Part shown: piece by piece, positions 11,195 to 22,139 of the stretch
Layout: every line of letters starts with the position of its first letter
Position numbering within the stretch: the first letter of the stretch is position 1
Position numbers and translations under genes: made by a program
Assembly (NCBI GenBank): GCA_030765045.1
Contig: CM060961.1
Location: 142,891,538-142,955,537, forward strand
Reading direction: 5' to 3'
DNA: 64,000 nt
Source: Tenodera sinensis
Lineage: Eukaryota; Arthropoda; Insecta; Mantodea; Mantidae
Notes under the pieces: generated by a model
The model's database searches: none
What the model saw: only the letters and a program-made list of their open reading frames with translations
What the model was told of the DNA's origin: nothing

Positions 11195-12149
11195 TGAAGC
11201 TATTTAGTCGTGGCTCGCTTCTCGTTGTCGTTGTGTCGGCCGTTGATTTGGTTCTTTCCCTCTAGCTCTGCAAGAGATCTCTTTATCTCGGGTACGCGCA
11301 GATGTTTTCGAATAGACTACCCAAGGAAACCTTTTTATATATTGTTTATTGCATCTTAGATATTTTCAGGAGCTATGCCGATTGTATATGTAGAGGAATC
11401 GCACTCACGTCCGCACAGCACAACCTGCAGTACTGGTCTCGGTAGTGACCAGACGCTTTCTGGCGTACCCACGACGCTGGCCTACTGTTCCCAAGGTCGC
11501 GGGTTCAAATCCGGCCCAGACCGATGGTTTTTAAGTGTGCTTAAAAATGACAGCTCCATGTCAGTAGATTTACTGGCATGTAAAAGAACTCCTGCGGGAC
11601 AAAATTCCGGCACACCGGCGACGCTGATGTGATCCTGGCAATTGACAGCGTCGTTAAACAACAAAATAATTTTTTTTTTTTTGCTAAGAAACCGCCTCTC
11701 CAATTTTGAATGTCATGACGTCATCCAAGAAAGCCTCGTATCCAAAATGCTATTTCCTTTTCCCGCAATTTAGAAATGTCCCTTTCTATTATAACATGTT
11801 CTTTTATGAATTTCGAATATATAATTACCTTTTTAGGATTAAACTATGTTTACTTTATATTTTATTAAATATATCGCGCGACTTTTAAGGTTGGTAGACT
11901 TGACTTTCGAACGTGTATTTAAACTATGTAGTATGACGTCATGACTCGCTAATTTCAAACCAATAATGTGTTTATCCTACAAATTTAACGACTATTATTT
12001 ACTCATATCTTGCTCACCTTACAACACTTCCTGCTCTATTATCTATGTATGTTATTACTCAACACTTATCGCAAATCTCACATCCGGCAATTAAATTAAA
12101 ACGTGTCTTTATCAAGCCCATTCGATTGGAAATCTAAATTTCGGTATCA
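11195..12149 (-). repeat. 5' LTR of the Gypsy element, carrying a SINE
   Basis: 955 bp; removing 11474-11683 leaves 745 bp that match the left-hand LTR. As the upstream LTR of a minus-strand element it should hold the promoter, so the SINE may affect transcription. Confidence 0.95.
11474..11683 (+). mobile_element. SINE family B, 5' truncated, inside the LTR
   Basis: It begins within a tRNA-like head (GGCCTACTG..., B box GGTTCAAATCC) and runs through the family B body to a T-rich tail. Comparison with the empty site at 4201-4210 fixes both boundaries exactly: CCCACG|CTAAG is split with no duplicated target bases beyond possibly one G. The full-length relative at 18738-18966 shows the first part of the head is missing here. 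It inserted after the Gypsy element integrated. Confidence 0.9.
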
Positions 12150-12540
12150 GTAGATTAAAAAAAATTGGCGTTTAATGTCTTTCAAGGACGCGACACGAAG
12201 ATTTTGAAGAGAATTCCTCCATCCCAAACTACACTTTACATGGAACATTTTTAGAAAAGTTTGATTTTCTTGAAAATGGCTCTAACGATTTTGATTAAAA
12301 TGCCATATGTTTGAGATATTTTTATGACAAATAAATGTTTATCTTGAATATTCTGGTTATAGTCCTTGTAGTTGTATTTACTCTGGCCGACTTTTGCATA
12401 ATTGGTAAACCGTTAGAGATAGACCAAATCTTAGTATACAAAAATGTAGATTTTGCTAAAATACACAATTTATATCCAAATAAAATTTGTTATAGAGTGA
12501 ACCATTTCGGAGATATTCCTTGTTATTTGTATGAGTTTTG
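12150..12540. other. Gypsy right flank, unassigned
   Basis: It starts with the flanking duplicate 12150-12166. A short 'gcgtttaatg.ctttcaa' stretch at 12168-12187 resembles 18412-18432, suggesting a shared old repeat. Nothing else is supported. Confidence 0.4.
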
Positions 12541-12665
12541 AAGAACTTATACTTCTGTCAAATGGAACATCGTTATTCAATTTTTTATGTTAACCGTGCA
12601 AAGAGAACGGAATTTGAAAGCTTTAAAACATTTGACTATCGCTCAAATCCTACTGTATTCCCATT
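12541..12665 (+). repeat. Decayed copy of the SINE E tail
   Basis: It parallels 38895-39035: 'acttctgtcaaatggaac.tcgttattca', then 'gcaaagagaacggaattt.aaagc' and 'ttgtattc' in the same order. No tRNA-like head is visible upstream. Confidence 0.55.
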
Positions 12666-12944
12666 GTATTCCGCTACTAGCTGTTCTGTGTGCATTCCCA
12701 TATGCTCCTTCACCTACAAGGAAATAAACGCGTAAGATAATTTCTGCAAATGTTTATCTCAACTAACACGAAGAAGATACAGGAATAAGAGTTTGTAGGA
12801 ATGGTTAGTACAAGAGTAGAGAAAGTCATGTGAGTGCAACACATCAGATTTTTTAACATTTCGTTGGCTCACATAAGCACATATACACTTGTACATCCGT
12901 TTTATTTTAGCCTAAGACACAATGCGTATGGACAAAGTTGAAAT

Positions 12945-14882
12945 TGTTCCCGTGGTGTAGCGTTTATCACGTCTGCTTTACACGCAGAAGGTTTCTGGTT
13001 TCATCCCGGGTGAAACCAGTCGTATAGGTACTATTTATTCTAAGCTACAATGCATCTGCACAGTTTACATGAGCGTTAGACCAACTTCAGCATGTTGTTC
13101 CATGGTATAGTGATTATCACGTTTGCTTTATACGCAGATGTTCCCCGGTTCGATCCCTGGCGGAAGTAGCTGTGCTATTTATTTTCAGATACCTATAGTG
13201 CATATGATCAATTGGGCATGTTATTCCATGGTGCAGCGGATATCACATCTGCTTTACGCGCAGAAGCTCACCGGTTCGACCCCGGGCGTAATCACGTGTG
13301 CCATTTATTTTGAAATAAATCATAATGTATATGGTTACGTTAGTGTATAGACATAAAACTTTAGAATGTGACTTTCTGATGTAAGTTTTATCACCTCTAC
13401 TTCACACGCAGAAAGTTTCCGGCTTAATCCCCGGTGGAACCAGTTGTGCCATTTATTATGAAGTAAATCATAATACATAAGTTCAATTTCAATACTTAGC
13501 ATGAAGACAGACAGACTTGAGCAATAGCGCAGCTAAAGTTTTTTTTTTTTTTTTTTTGGGGGGGGGGGGCTGAAAATAAATGCTGGGGGTCCTCTTACTA
13601 ATAAAGCTTAAAAATGGAGAGATTAAAATATTACATATTTACTCACATAGAATAAGTATTAAAATAACACTCCCTGATTACCAACACTAATGGTTATTTT
13701 TGCTAAATAAACAATACTATTTGTGGTACCTCAGATATCGTTCGGAAGCAATAACACTGAACAACTGGTTAGAACAGCACATATTGATTAATGTTCATAC
13801 TTGACCAAATTGTAAAATAATACAATTTATTGGTTAATCAAGTACATTTTCAGACAGGTAATAGTCGTACATATTATGTAGTTTGTTCGGCTTTTATAAC
13901 AACCGTATTGAATAAAATACCATGCTTTAATGAATTTCTCTATATTGATTGTGAATGCTTTTGAGAGCATACGCACTTGGAGGTAAGCTTGTTTCACGCT
14001 TTTAAGCAAGAAAGGGTAGTAAATGCTTACATGGTACACTTCTATTGTTAGTATGTCATCAGTGAACTGCATGTGTTCCAGCGCTTCTTGGTAGGGATTT
14101 TCCATGGTTGAATTGAATACAAAATGTTCTTTTTGAGGAAACTATTAAAGGCAGTCTGGGGGACCCTAAAGATCGGGGGGCTCCCGCGCCGCGGGGTCGT
14201 TGTTTACGCCACTGGACTTGAGTACCTGGTTCCGTGGTGTAGGAAGTATCACGTCTGTGTCACACTTAGAAGATCGCCGTTTCGATCCTTGGTGGAACTA
14301 ATTACATCTATTTTAAACTATAACGTATGTGATCGGTTTACATGAGCACTGAACATAAGCACATAAACCGACAGGTTTGAGTATATAATTTCGTGGTGTA
14401 GTTGTTATCACGTCTGCCTTATACGCGGAACGTCTCCGGATCGAGCCCAAGCGGAACCAGTTGTGATGTTTATTTTGAGGTAAACCATAATGCATATGGT
14501 CAACTTCACTGACGTATACACGGACAGACTTGAATATGTGATTACGTGTGTAGCGCTTATCACGTCTGTTTATACGCAAAAGGTCCCCGGTTCAATCTCG
14601 GGAAGAACCATTTGTGCTATTTATTTTAAACTATAACGCTTTTTGTCATAAGCATGTATTTGCATGGTGTAGCGGTTATCACGTCTGCTTTACACGCAGA
14701 AGGTCCTCGGTTCGATTCTGGGCGGAACCAGACGTGCTATTTATTTTAAGCTATAATGCATATTGCCAGTTTACATGAGCGTATAGATATACTTTACTAT
14801 GTGGTTCCGTGGCGTAGCAATTGTCACGTCTGCTTTACACGCACAAGGTCCCCGGTTGGATCCCCGGTTCGATCCAGAACCA
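12945..14882 (+). repeat. Tandem array of nine tRNA-Val(UAC)-like units
   Basis: Nine units of about 73 bp lie at 12945-13018, 13096-13169, 13221-13293, 13371-13442, 14228-14300, 14386-14459, 14541-14610, 14658-14730 and 14803-14882. They recur every 125-160 bp once the hAT insertion is discounted. Their consensus has an A box (GTGGTGTAGCGGTTATCAC), an anticodon loop reading CTTTACAC (anticodon UAC), a B box (GGTTCGATCCC), and acceptor arms GGTTCCG and CGGAACC with a discriminator A, as expected of tRNA-Val. Individual copies carry mismatches in the acceptor or T arm, so most are probably pseudogenes. The spacers are homologous too ('gctatttattttaa.ctataatgcatatgg', 'catgagcgtataga'), so the repeating unit is tRNA plus spacer. 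Confidence 0.85.
13514..14222. mobile_element. Non-autonomous hAT-like element, copy B, with 8-bp TSD
   Basis: The element proper is 13522-14214 (693 bp). It is bordered by a perfect 8-bp duplication, GACTTGAG (13514-13521 and 14215-14222), the hallmark length for hAT integration. The left end reads CAATAGCGCAGC and the right end, reversed, CAGTGGCGTAA. The interior is homologous to 905-1770. It contains a T run then a G run near the left end and no gene. It sits between the fourth and fifth tRNA-Val-like units. Confidence 0.93.
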
Positions 14883-15226
14883 GTCGTTTTAAGTTATACT
14901 TAGAGGAGCTTCCAGATGTTTTTGAAGACACCGTTCTGTAGGTTAAGCAGCCCTTTAAATACCCTCTCTCATTTTCGAGAAGGTTCAAAGTTCACGCTTC
15001 CAGTTTCTAGAGGAATCTGGTAACACATAATCAAAAAACGTAAACAACACGATCGATATGAGGTAACACACCTAATGTAGGTACAGGTAATGCTGGTAGA
15101 TTCATAACTGACCCATTCTACTAGGAAAACTGCTGTAGTCTACACTTATGATAGTCTACGACTCTACATTAGCCTACAATAGTTTCAAAACTACGTGGTT
15201 TACACTAAAATGAAAAGTTAACTAGT
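14883..15226. other. Gap between the two tRNA-Val-like arrays
   Basis: About 340 bp with no tRNA-like boxes, repeats or frames that I can recognise. Confidence 0.5.
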
Positions 15227-15850
15227 TGCACCAGAGATCGAAGCGGGACTTCCTTCATGTAAAGCAGAGATGATGGCCACTACAGAACCAATCAAATGCT
15301 TATATGTGCTTAATTCACTTGCCTTATGTTTTGCATTATAATGAGAAGGGAATTAGTTCTGCCCTGATTGAGGCAGAAACTTTCTACTTGTAAAGGCACA
15401 AGATAGCTGCTGCACTGCAGAATCATATGTAGCAGTGCTTATACGTGCTTAAATGAACTAACGATTTGCCTCTGTTTTACACTAAAATGAAAAGAAAACT
15501 GTCTCTGTCCAGGATGGAATTGGGACTTTCTGCATGTAAAGTACACATGATAACCATTACATGATGGAATTACATGATCAAGTGTTTATATATGGTTAAG
15601 TAATTGATGAGTCGCATTATGTTTTACACCAAAAGTTCTACTCAGGATGGAACCAGTGACCTTCTGCATGTAAACATCATGATACACCCTACACCACATA
15701 ACCAAATTTTCAAGTCTTTACATAGTTTATGTGAATTGATGATAAGCATTATGTTTTACACCGAAATAAAAATGATCATTGGTTCTGTGCGAGATCAACC
15801 TGGGACCCTTCTTTGTATAAAGCAGAACTGATGATATACATTTAAGGGTG
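15227..15850 (-). repeat. Opposite-strand array of five decayed tRNA-Val-like units
   Basis: On the minus strand, units centre near 15260, 15390, 15537, 15671 and 15815, a period of about 131-146 bp. Each shows the anticodon region as CTTTACA, TTTTACA or a close variant, with remnants of the A box (GTGG..ATCAT) and B box (GTTCGATC-like). The spacers share 'tataatgca' and 'catata' motifs with the plus array. The units are more diverged than those at 12945-14882. The two arrays converge, with their 3' sides facing across 14883-15226. Confidence 0.7.
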
Positions 15851-16082
15851 CTCAACTATTAGGTCATCAGGTCTTTTATAAAATGAATCCTGGCAAAGCC
15901 AGAGATCAAGATCAATATAAAATGAAACACCTAGCAAAAGTCACAAATATAAACATACAGAATTATGTCAAAAACTACGAGGAATTAAAACAAAGTTACA
16001 AAAAGGCACAAAGATATCTATAATACTAAATTCTTAGTTGGAAGTTTATCATTGATAAAAGTTTTAAATTTTTTTCGGCAGC
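15851..16082. other. Unassigned A-rich sequence
   Basis: No supported gene or repeat. Confidence 0.4.
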
Positions 16083-17430
16083 TTGGTTATAGTCCGTCAG
16101 GAGCTTTGCAACACTGACTGGCATAAATACTTATCCGACATTTCTGTCTTATCTGCTTTTCAATATGGGTTTCAAAATTTCTATTCTACCACTCATCAAC
16201 TATTAAGAGTCACTAAACACATCTCACATGCTTTTGGGACCAAGCAGCACAACTTGGCAATTACTTTTTAACATAAAGCAGGCCTTTGACAAAGTGTGGT
16301 ATCTTGGGTTGTTCCACAAACTGCAAACTATTGGTCTTCCTACCTATCCTTACAAACCGGTCCAAGGTTTTCTCTCAGACCGCACTTTCTCTGTTCGACT
16401 TAGATCCGAACGAATTGCCCATGGCCTTTTCTATGGTCGGAGTACCTCAAGGTTTGATATTCGGGACTATTCTTGTTAACCTCATACCACTTACATTTCT
16501 GCTTTGCTTTCTGGTCATATAAATGTGTATGCAGATGAATACCACCTTGTTTATATCAGATGAGAATCTACTGACCATCATCGATTATCTTCAATCAGCT
16601 TTAAACACTCGCCCCCTGGTTCCATGATCGGCCCATTGTGCTTAAGCAGTCTAAATGGGAACCCATGATTTTTACTCCCTGTCTACCTGGACTGTAACCA
16701 CTCCTCACCACAGTTGGCACAACACTATCCTGGAAACACCCAGATGACATTGTAAAATATCTGGGAGTACATTTTATTCAACATCTGACCTGGAGAACCC
16801 ATAATAATGCTAAACTTAGTCTTGCATATACAAGACCATCTAAACTCTCTCTGCTGATCAACAGAAAGTCATCCACTAAAGTGATATCACTATTTTATTC
16901 TACACTGCATTGATCCAACCTTTGTAAACCTACGCCTGTCCAGTCTGGGATGTAGCTCATCTGGTGTACTCAAGAAGCTTCAAACAGGGTCTTACATATC
17001 GCCTTGAATGCTTCAAGGTTCATGTGCAGAACACAACTTCACAAGGAAATGGGTCTGCTTACCATTGGGGATTTCATCACCAAGCACAGACATACTTTGC
17101 TAAGTTATCATCAGTTCCCAGTGCAGTCTTATTTTCTCCGGTCCTCAGACTACCATTTTCACTAGAAGCCACAGTTCATACTACAAGACCTTCTTTTGCC
17201 TCCTGACAACTGATGTCCCTTTAACTTTTGCTTGGACTGTTTGGTCACCACAATACTTATGCCATGGAGGGGCCCAACTGAGGTGGACTTCATTTTGCCC
17301 TTTTCTATTTATTTGTAACCTTGTTTTGTATCACTTTATTCATATTTTGTATCACCTTATGTATGTTATATTCTGCCTGGTTTGTAAAGCAAAAGACTGC
17401 TGATTGACCTTTAACAAATAATAAAAAAGA
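16083..17430 (+). pseudogene. Decayed Jockey-type LINE fragment
   Basis: Scattered plus-strand frames give RT pieces in the right order: FQYGFQNFYSTTHQLLRVT, then NIKQAFDKVWYLGL with a fingers-like GLPTYPYK, then VGVPQGLIFGTIL, then a degenerate catalytic box (YADEYH where YADDTT is expected). The same order and wording appear in the better preserved copy at 19017-20922. Many frameshifts and stops are present, and the catalytic Asp pair is broken. It ends in an A-rich tail near 17420. Both ends are approximate. Confidence 0.75.
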
Positions 17431-17454
17431 TGAAGATACTGAGCTTAAATAGAA

Positions 17455-17735
17455 AATTTGGTATTTTTGTATGCCAACCAACTTACTGCTGGTGTTTTTG
17501 AAAACACAAGCCATGGGTGGGCAATGTTTAAGGGGTAGATTCAGGTCTGAAAAATTCAATGCCACAGCCAGCATTTGAACCACAGATCTTTTGCTTTACG
17601 TGCGTCTGGTTTGTTAATTATGGTAAGTCCCAGCTATGGCATTGAATTTTTCAGTCCTGATTCTACCTCTCAAACATTGCCCACACATGGTTTGTGTATT
17701 TAAAAACACCAGCAGGAAGTTGGTTGGCATAAAAC
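17455..17735. mobile_element. Head-to-head inverted pair of SINE family C
   Basis: The left copy is on minus (about 17465-17610) and the right copy on plus (about 17625-17731). They share, in opposite orientation, GGCATTGAATTTTTCAG, 'ctacc.ctcaaacattgccca' and 'aacaccagca..aagttggttggcata'. The tRNA-like heads meet in the middle and are partly lost. The result is a fold-back of about 100-bp arms. Confidence 0.75.
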
Positions 17736-17885
17736 AGTAACAATTGCCACCTAAAGGTTATTTAAACCTGGGACATAAAGTAATTATGATTGTAAGTCAC
17801 CCTTGGGGTACTTATCTCAGATGTGAAATTCCCTAGAGGTCTACTAGGAAAATACAAATCGGTTGGGGAATTTAATGTCATACTG

Positions 17886-18000
17886 GCAAGCTAGCCATGG
17901 TAACTCAGTGGTTAGAGCAACCATGCATGAAGCAGGAGATCCATGGATCAAATCCCAGCTATGGCATTGAATTTTTCAGTCCTGATTCTCCCTCTCAAGC
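17886..18000 (+). mobile_element. SINE family C with tRNA-like head
   Basis: The head has an A box (CATGGTAACTCAGTGGTTAG) and a B box (GGATCAAATCCC), followed by the family C body (GGCATTGAATTTTTCAGTCC). The match stops after 'cctctcaagc', so the 3' part is missing. Confidence 0.75.
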
Positions 18001-18189
18001 AAATTTGTTATTTAACCTACTTTTCGTTTTTGAGTTATGCTATTCTCTTTCATACACACATACACACGAAAATGCCCACATATACATATACCTTTTTTTT
18101 TTCCTCCTAAAAATGTTTTTTTTTGGGGGGGGAGTGGAGGGATTTAAGAGCAAATCTTGGTATCAAATTATTGGGGGAAAGTGCTTTCT

Positions 18190-18737
18190 CTAATTACTAT
18201 AAGTAAGCAGTATAGTAAGTAATAAGGGATCACTAACCATTAGGATTGCCATATTCCATGGATTTTATGGATAATCACAGTTTTATGTTAAGAGATGAAG
18301 AGAAATCCTTGACTTTTAAGTAACTATAAAATACGTATGTTGTTTTGAATAATCATGTTTTGCTGTCATTCACATATTAAAAGTTTGTAGTTTATTTTTT
18401 TCAGGGGAGATTGACGTTTAATGCCTTTTAACCAGGCATGTAATAGAAGGAACAAAATGGTGGATAGGATGCTTGCATAGGCCCAGGGTCAAAATTTCAT
18501 GAGGAAGAAATATCATTTTAGTGATTACCTGGTGAAATGGATGGTGCAAGTCTCTTTATGAACTTGGACATTGTGAATCACCTATTGCTGAAGACCGTAC
18601 CAGACTGGGAAAATGTAGAAAGAATGCAGAAAGGCCATTGATAATAACAAGGAGGAAACCCTTTAGTTTCTTTCACACAGACTTGAAGGAACCGACTTAA
18701 TCAATGGCCCAGGGTCCAATCCCTCTCCTTCATGTGG
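18190..18737. other. Unassigned sequence
   Basis: No supported gene. 18412-18432 resembles 12168-12187, a possible old repeat. Confidence 0.4.
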
Positions 18738-18966
18738 TGCAAATTAAATTATTTTGTTGTTTAATAACGCAGTCAATTGCCAGGATCACATCAGTATTAC
18801 TGTGTGCCAGAATTTTGTCCCTCAGGAGTTCTTTTATATGCCACTAAATCTACTGACATTGAGATGTCGTTTTTAAGCACACTTAAAAACCATTGATCTG
18901 GGCCAGAACCTGAGACCTTGGGATCACTAGGCCAGTGTCTAACCAACTGAGTCACTCAGACCAACT
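18738..18966 (-). mobile_element. SINE family B, near full length
   Basis: On the minus strand: a tRNA-like head (A box TGAGTGACTCAGTTGGTTAG, B box GGTTCTGGCCC, weak), then 'cagatcaatggtttttaagtg', 'gtcagtagattta', 'aactcctgagggacaaaatt', 'gatgtgatcctggcaattga' and an A/T-rich end. It defines the full length of the family seen truncated at 11474-11683 and diverged at 3575-3690. Confidence 0.85.
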
Positions 18967-19004
18967 TCATGTGGAGCAGATGTTTGTAGTCAAACATGTT
19001 TGAT

Positions 19005-20934
19005 GAACCAAAGGGACGCTGGATGAGTACCGCTATTCTTCGTATCAGCGCCATCTTTCCAATATTTCCCCATAGATAGCAGTCTCTGGAAGGAAACCCG
19101 CTGCATTCTACGGGAATCACCTCTGATACCACCTCTTCATTCTACAGGTTGGCACTACTCCAGTGACAGCGAAAAGTGTGAGCTATTTGCTGACTACTTT
19201 GAGACAGCCTTTACACCCAACCCAGTCGCTGATGCTGTTCATAACTCCGCCATAGAGGACCAGCCTCTTTTTCCTCCGAGTGTTCCCATGCCCATCAAGT
19301 TTACTTCACTGAGCGAGGTTCACCGCCTATTGCACATACTGGTATCCAAAAAGGCTCCTGGTCATGACCGCATTCCCAATATTGCTCTTAAAAATCTTTC
19401 TCACAAAGCCCACGCCTTTCTTGCCTCTCTCTTCAATGCTCTACTCCGCTTAGGTTATTTTCCTACCTGCTGGAAACATGCAAATGTTATAGCTCTGCAC
19501 AAGTCCGGAAAACCTGCACATCATTATCATTATCGCCACATCATTATCGCCCAATAAGTCTTCTACCGGCCCTGTCCAAAATTTTTGAAAAGCTTGTTAA
19601 TATCCGCATTTACAAATTTTTATCCACCTCCTCAGTGATACCACCCTTTCAATTTGGCTTTCGCCAAAGGCATTCTCTGGTGCACCAGCTTCTCCGTGTA
19701 ACTGAATACATCGCTCAAGCCTTCGAAAAGAAACAGCATTGCCTAGCTGCTTTCTTAGATTTCAGTCAAGTTTTTGACAATCTGGCACCGTGGTCTACTC
19801 TTTAAAATTCGTAATATTGGTCTTCCTGATTATCTGTATCAATTAATTCACAGTTTCCTACTGGATCACACTTTCTCCGTCACTTTAGGTTCAGACCATT
19901 CCTTCTCTCGGTCCGTCCTCGCTGGTGTTCCTCAAGGTTCCGTCTTAGGACCTACCCTCTTCAACATCTACTTCAGACCTTCCTCCCCTGCAGTTTATCA
20001 ATGTGTCCATGTACGCCGATGATACCACTTTGTTTACCTCCCACGAAAATATTCACACAGCTGGCAATCATCTTCAAACTGCCCTGGATTCTTTATCTCT
20101 ATGGCTAAAATCATGGCGCATCGCCCTCAACCACAGCAAATGTGAAATTATGCTTTTCACTCTCCGATGGCCCGCGTCTCCTGCATCTGTTTTGATAGAT
20201 AACATCCACATACCTTGGAAGCGCAAGGACGAAACAGTAAGATATCTGGGAGTACTGTTTGACCGCCGACTTACTTGGAAGGCTCATATCAACAGCAAAC
20301 TCAACTTGGCTTATTCCCGACTCTCCAAGCTTTATCCTCTGATTAACCGTAAATCTTCTCTGAAAAGTGCTACAGTGCTTTTACTTTACACCTCTTTACT
20401 TCGTCCTCTTCTCACGTATGCTTGGCCTGTGTGGGGTGGCACAGCTTCTAGTAAAATTGCAGCCATATAGTCCTTTCAGAATAAAGTTTTACGCCCCGCT
20501 CTTCACGCTCCCTGGTTTTTTCGCAACACTCAGCTACACCGTGAACTTGGAATTTCCTCCATAGTGGACTTCATCCGCCATCAGGCTCATCGCTTCTATG
20601 GTCGTCTTCACCAGGTCCCAGGTGCGGTTTTGTTCTCCTTGGGCCATAGGTCGCAGGCTCCAAACCGCATCCGCAGTCGTCTGCCGCAATCTGCTGCTAC
20701 CACCTGACAACCCGTCAGACACCGCAGAAGAGGATTGAGATCTACACCATTCTCACCATGTGCTTCTCCCTGAGGGACCTATAGAGGTCAACCTCATTCT
20801 TGTTCAGACTCACATTCTTATTTAGTAAGTTTTTTGTGTTTTTGTATTCAGTTTATTTCCCTGTAATTCTCACTTATCTGTATAGCGCTGCAGCGCTGAT
20901 CGATAACAAAGGCAAATTAAAAGAACCAAAGGGA
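19005..20934 (+). mobile_element. 5'-truncated Jockey-type LINE with 12-bp TSD
   Basis: The element (19017-20922) is bordered by a perfect 12-bp duplication, GAACCAAAGGGA (19005-19016 and 20923-20934). It holds only the RT half of ORF2 and ends in a short A-rich tail. The 5' truncation is typical of incomplete reverse transcription. Confidence 0.9.
19017..20750 (+). pseudogene. Jockey-type reverse transcriptase, broken
   Basis: RT motifs appear in order: KKAPGHDRI near 19349, YRPISLLPA near 19541, FQFGFRQRHS near 19650, LDFSQ.FD near 19757, AGVPQGSVLGPTLFNIY near 19921, YADDTTLF near 20011 and RYLGV.FD near 20240. The frame shifts several times (near 19070, 19540, 19770 and 20000) and there is a TAG at 20468-20470, so no product is possible. 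The catalytic YADD is preserved. The endonuclease part is absent because of the 5' truncation. Sister copy: 16083-17430. Confidence 0.9.
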
Positions 20935-21317
20935 AGGGCTACTCACTAAAAGCACTGGTCAGCATGGTGAGATAATGATAGAATTGGTATTTCTTCCTTT
21001 CCATTAAACCAATTCCCTCTTTAAGCTCTTCTAGCCTCCCTTGGGTAAACTCTTGATCCATTTTCAGACCATGAGTTATTAGAGTATTAGAGGCCAAACA
21101 GATCTTTTCTATTCATGACCTATCTTCTATGCCCATTCACACTTTTCGAATATAATGCTGGCCTGTTCTAGCATTTGAAAACATTCCCAAGTGGCATAAA
21201 AGGGAAAGTTGATCATCTTGATCTCTCAGCAAGGTTCAATGGACCCATAGACCAACAATAGGTACAGTCCTCCAGGCACACTGAGAGTTGCGACTGGATG
21301 AAGTAGCTACCAAAACA
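20935..21317. other. Unassigned sequence
   Basis: No supported gene or repeat; only short interrupted frames. Confidence 0.4.
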
Positions 21318-21813
21318 TTAAAAATAAGTTATAGTTTAAAAAAAGTAAAAAAGAAACACTTTTATAACAAACCGAACTAAAAAGTAGAAAATAATTTTTA
21401 AGTATGAAGAGTGTTCTATAGAGGTATAAAGTCAACTAGTTCATTATATTTCAAAACTATGTAATACGTTTAAAATAAAAACTAATTTATAATAACAAAA
21501 TAATAAATTTTATTGTAAACAAGCATGAGGTGCTTTCTAGATATTTTTATCACATTTTTATTTTTATAAATAGCTACCAATGAACTATTTATAACATTTG
21601 ATGTCAGACACTCCACACTTTTTCACAACAAAATGTATTATTTTGTTAATGTAAATAGTTTTTGTTTTAAACTTTGGAATATAACGAACTAGTTGACTTT
21701 ATATGTCTATAGAACAAACTCTTCATACTTAAAAATTATTTTATACTTTTTAGTTCTGTTTGTTATAAAAGCGTGTCTATTTTAGTTTTTTTAAACTATA
21801 ATTTATTTTTAAT
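21318..21813. mobile_element. AT-rich fold-back MITE
   Basis: Arms 21318-21525 and about 21612-21813 are inverted copies. Both contain, read inward, ACTATAATTT or its relative, TTTTATAACAAAC, TTTTTAAGTATGAAGAG, TTCTATAGA and AAAGTCAACTAGTTC. The spacer is about 90 bp. There is no coding capacity. Superfamily not determined. Confidence 0.75.
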
Positions 21814-22139
21814 TTTTTAGTCCTAAATCTTTCTATTCAATTTTATTTTAAAAATTTTTAGTTTGAAATCCTTTTAAAACTTCTGGATTTGAAATTTCTT
21901 ACAATATTTTTTGAAAATTTTCAAATCACGTTTCTTTCCTTTTGTTTATTCTTTGCAACTCTATTAGATTACAATTACTGTTTTAACTACACTATCAGCT
22001 ATTGTAGACTTCCTGGCCCTGGATAAATTTCGATCCACAATCCTTCCCCTGAAATCAGGTCCTCTTTCCAGCATCTCCATCTTTCAATCAAGCGATTTAA
22101 TTCCTCTGTCCAGTGTAACTTGTGTCAATTTCATGTATA

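Larger units (their letters stand above)
3927..12149 (-). mobile_element. Ty3/Gypsy LTR retrotransposon, nearly complete
   Basis: Two direct LTRs (3927-4671 and 11195-12149) enclose gag and pol on the minus strand. The domain order protease, RT, RNase H, integrase is that of Ty3/Gypsy. The LTRs look identical base for base except for a 210-bp SINE in the right-hand (5') LTR, so integration was recent. A primer binding site and a short purine tract are in the expected places. No envelope gene is visible. A single in-frame stop in pol makes this copy probably non-autonomous. The flanks share an unusually long duplicate, GTAGATTAAAAAAAATT (3909-3926, with one extra A, and 12150-12166). Confidence 0.95.

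Noticed and set aside
14658..14730. Functional tRNA-Val gene
   Set aside because: The boxes and anticodon arm are good, but the 5' acceptor strand does not pair with the 3' strand in this unit; other units also have broken stems. A covariance model could overturn this for individual units.
12945..15850. CRISPR-like regular array
   Set aside because: The repeat unit is a tRNA-Val body with Pol III boxes in eukaryotic DNA, and the spacers are homologous to one another.
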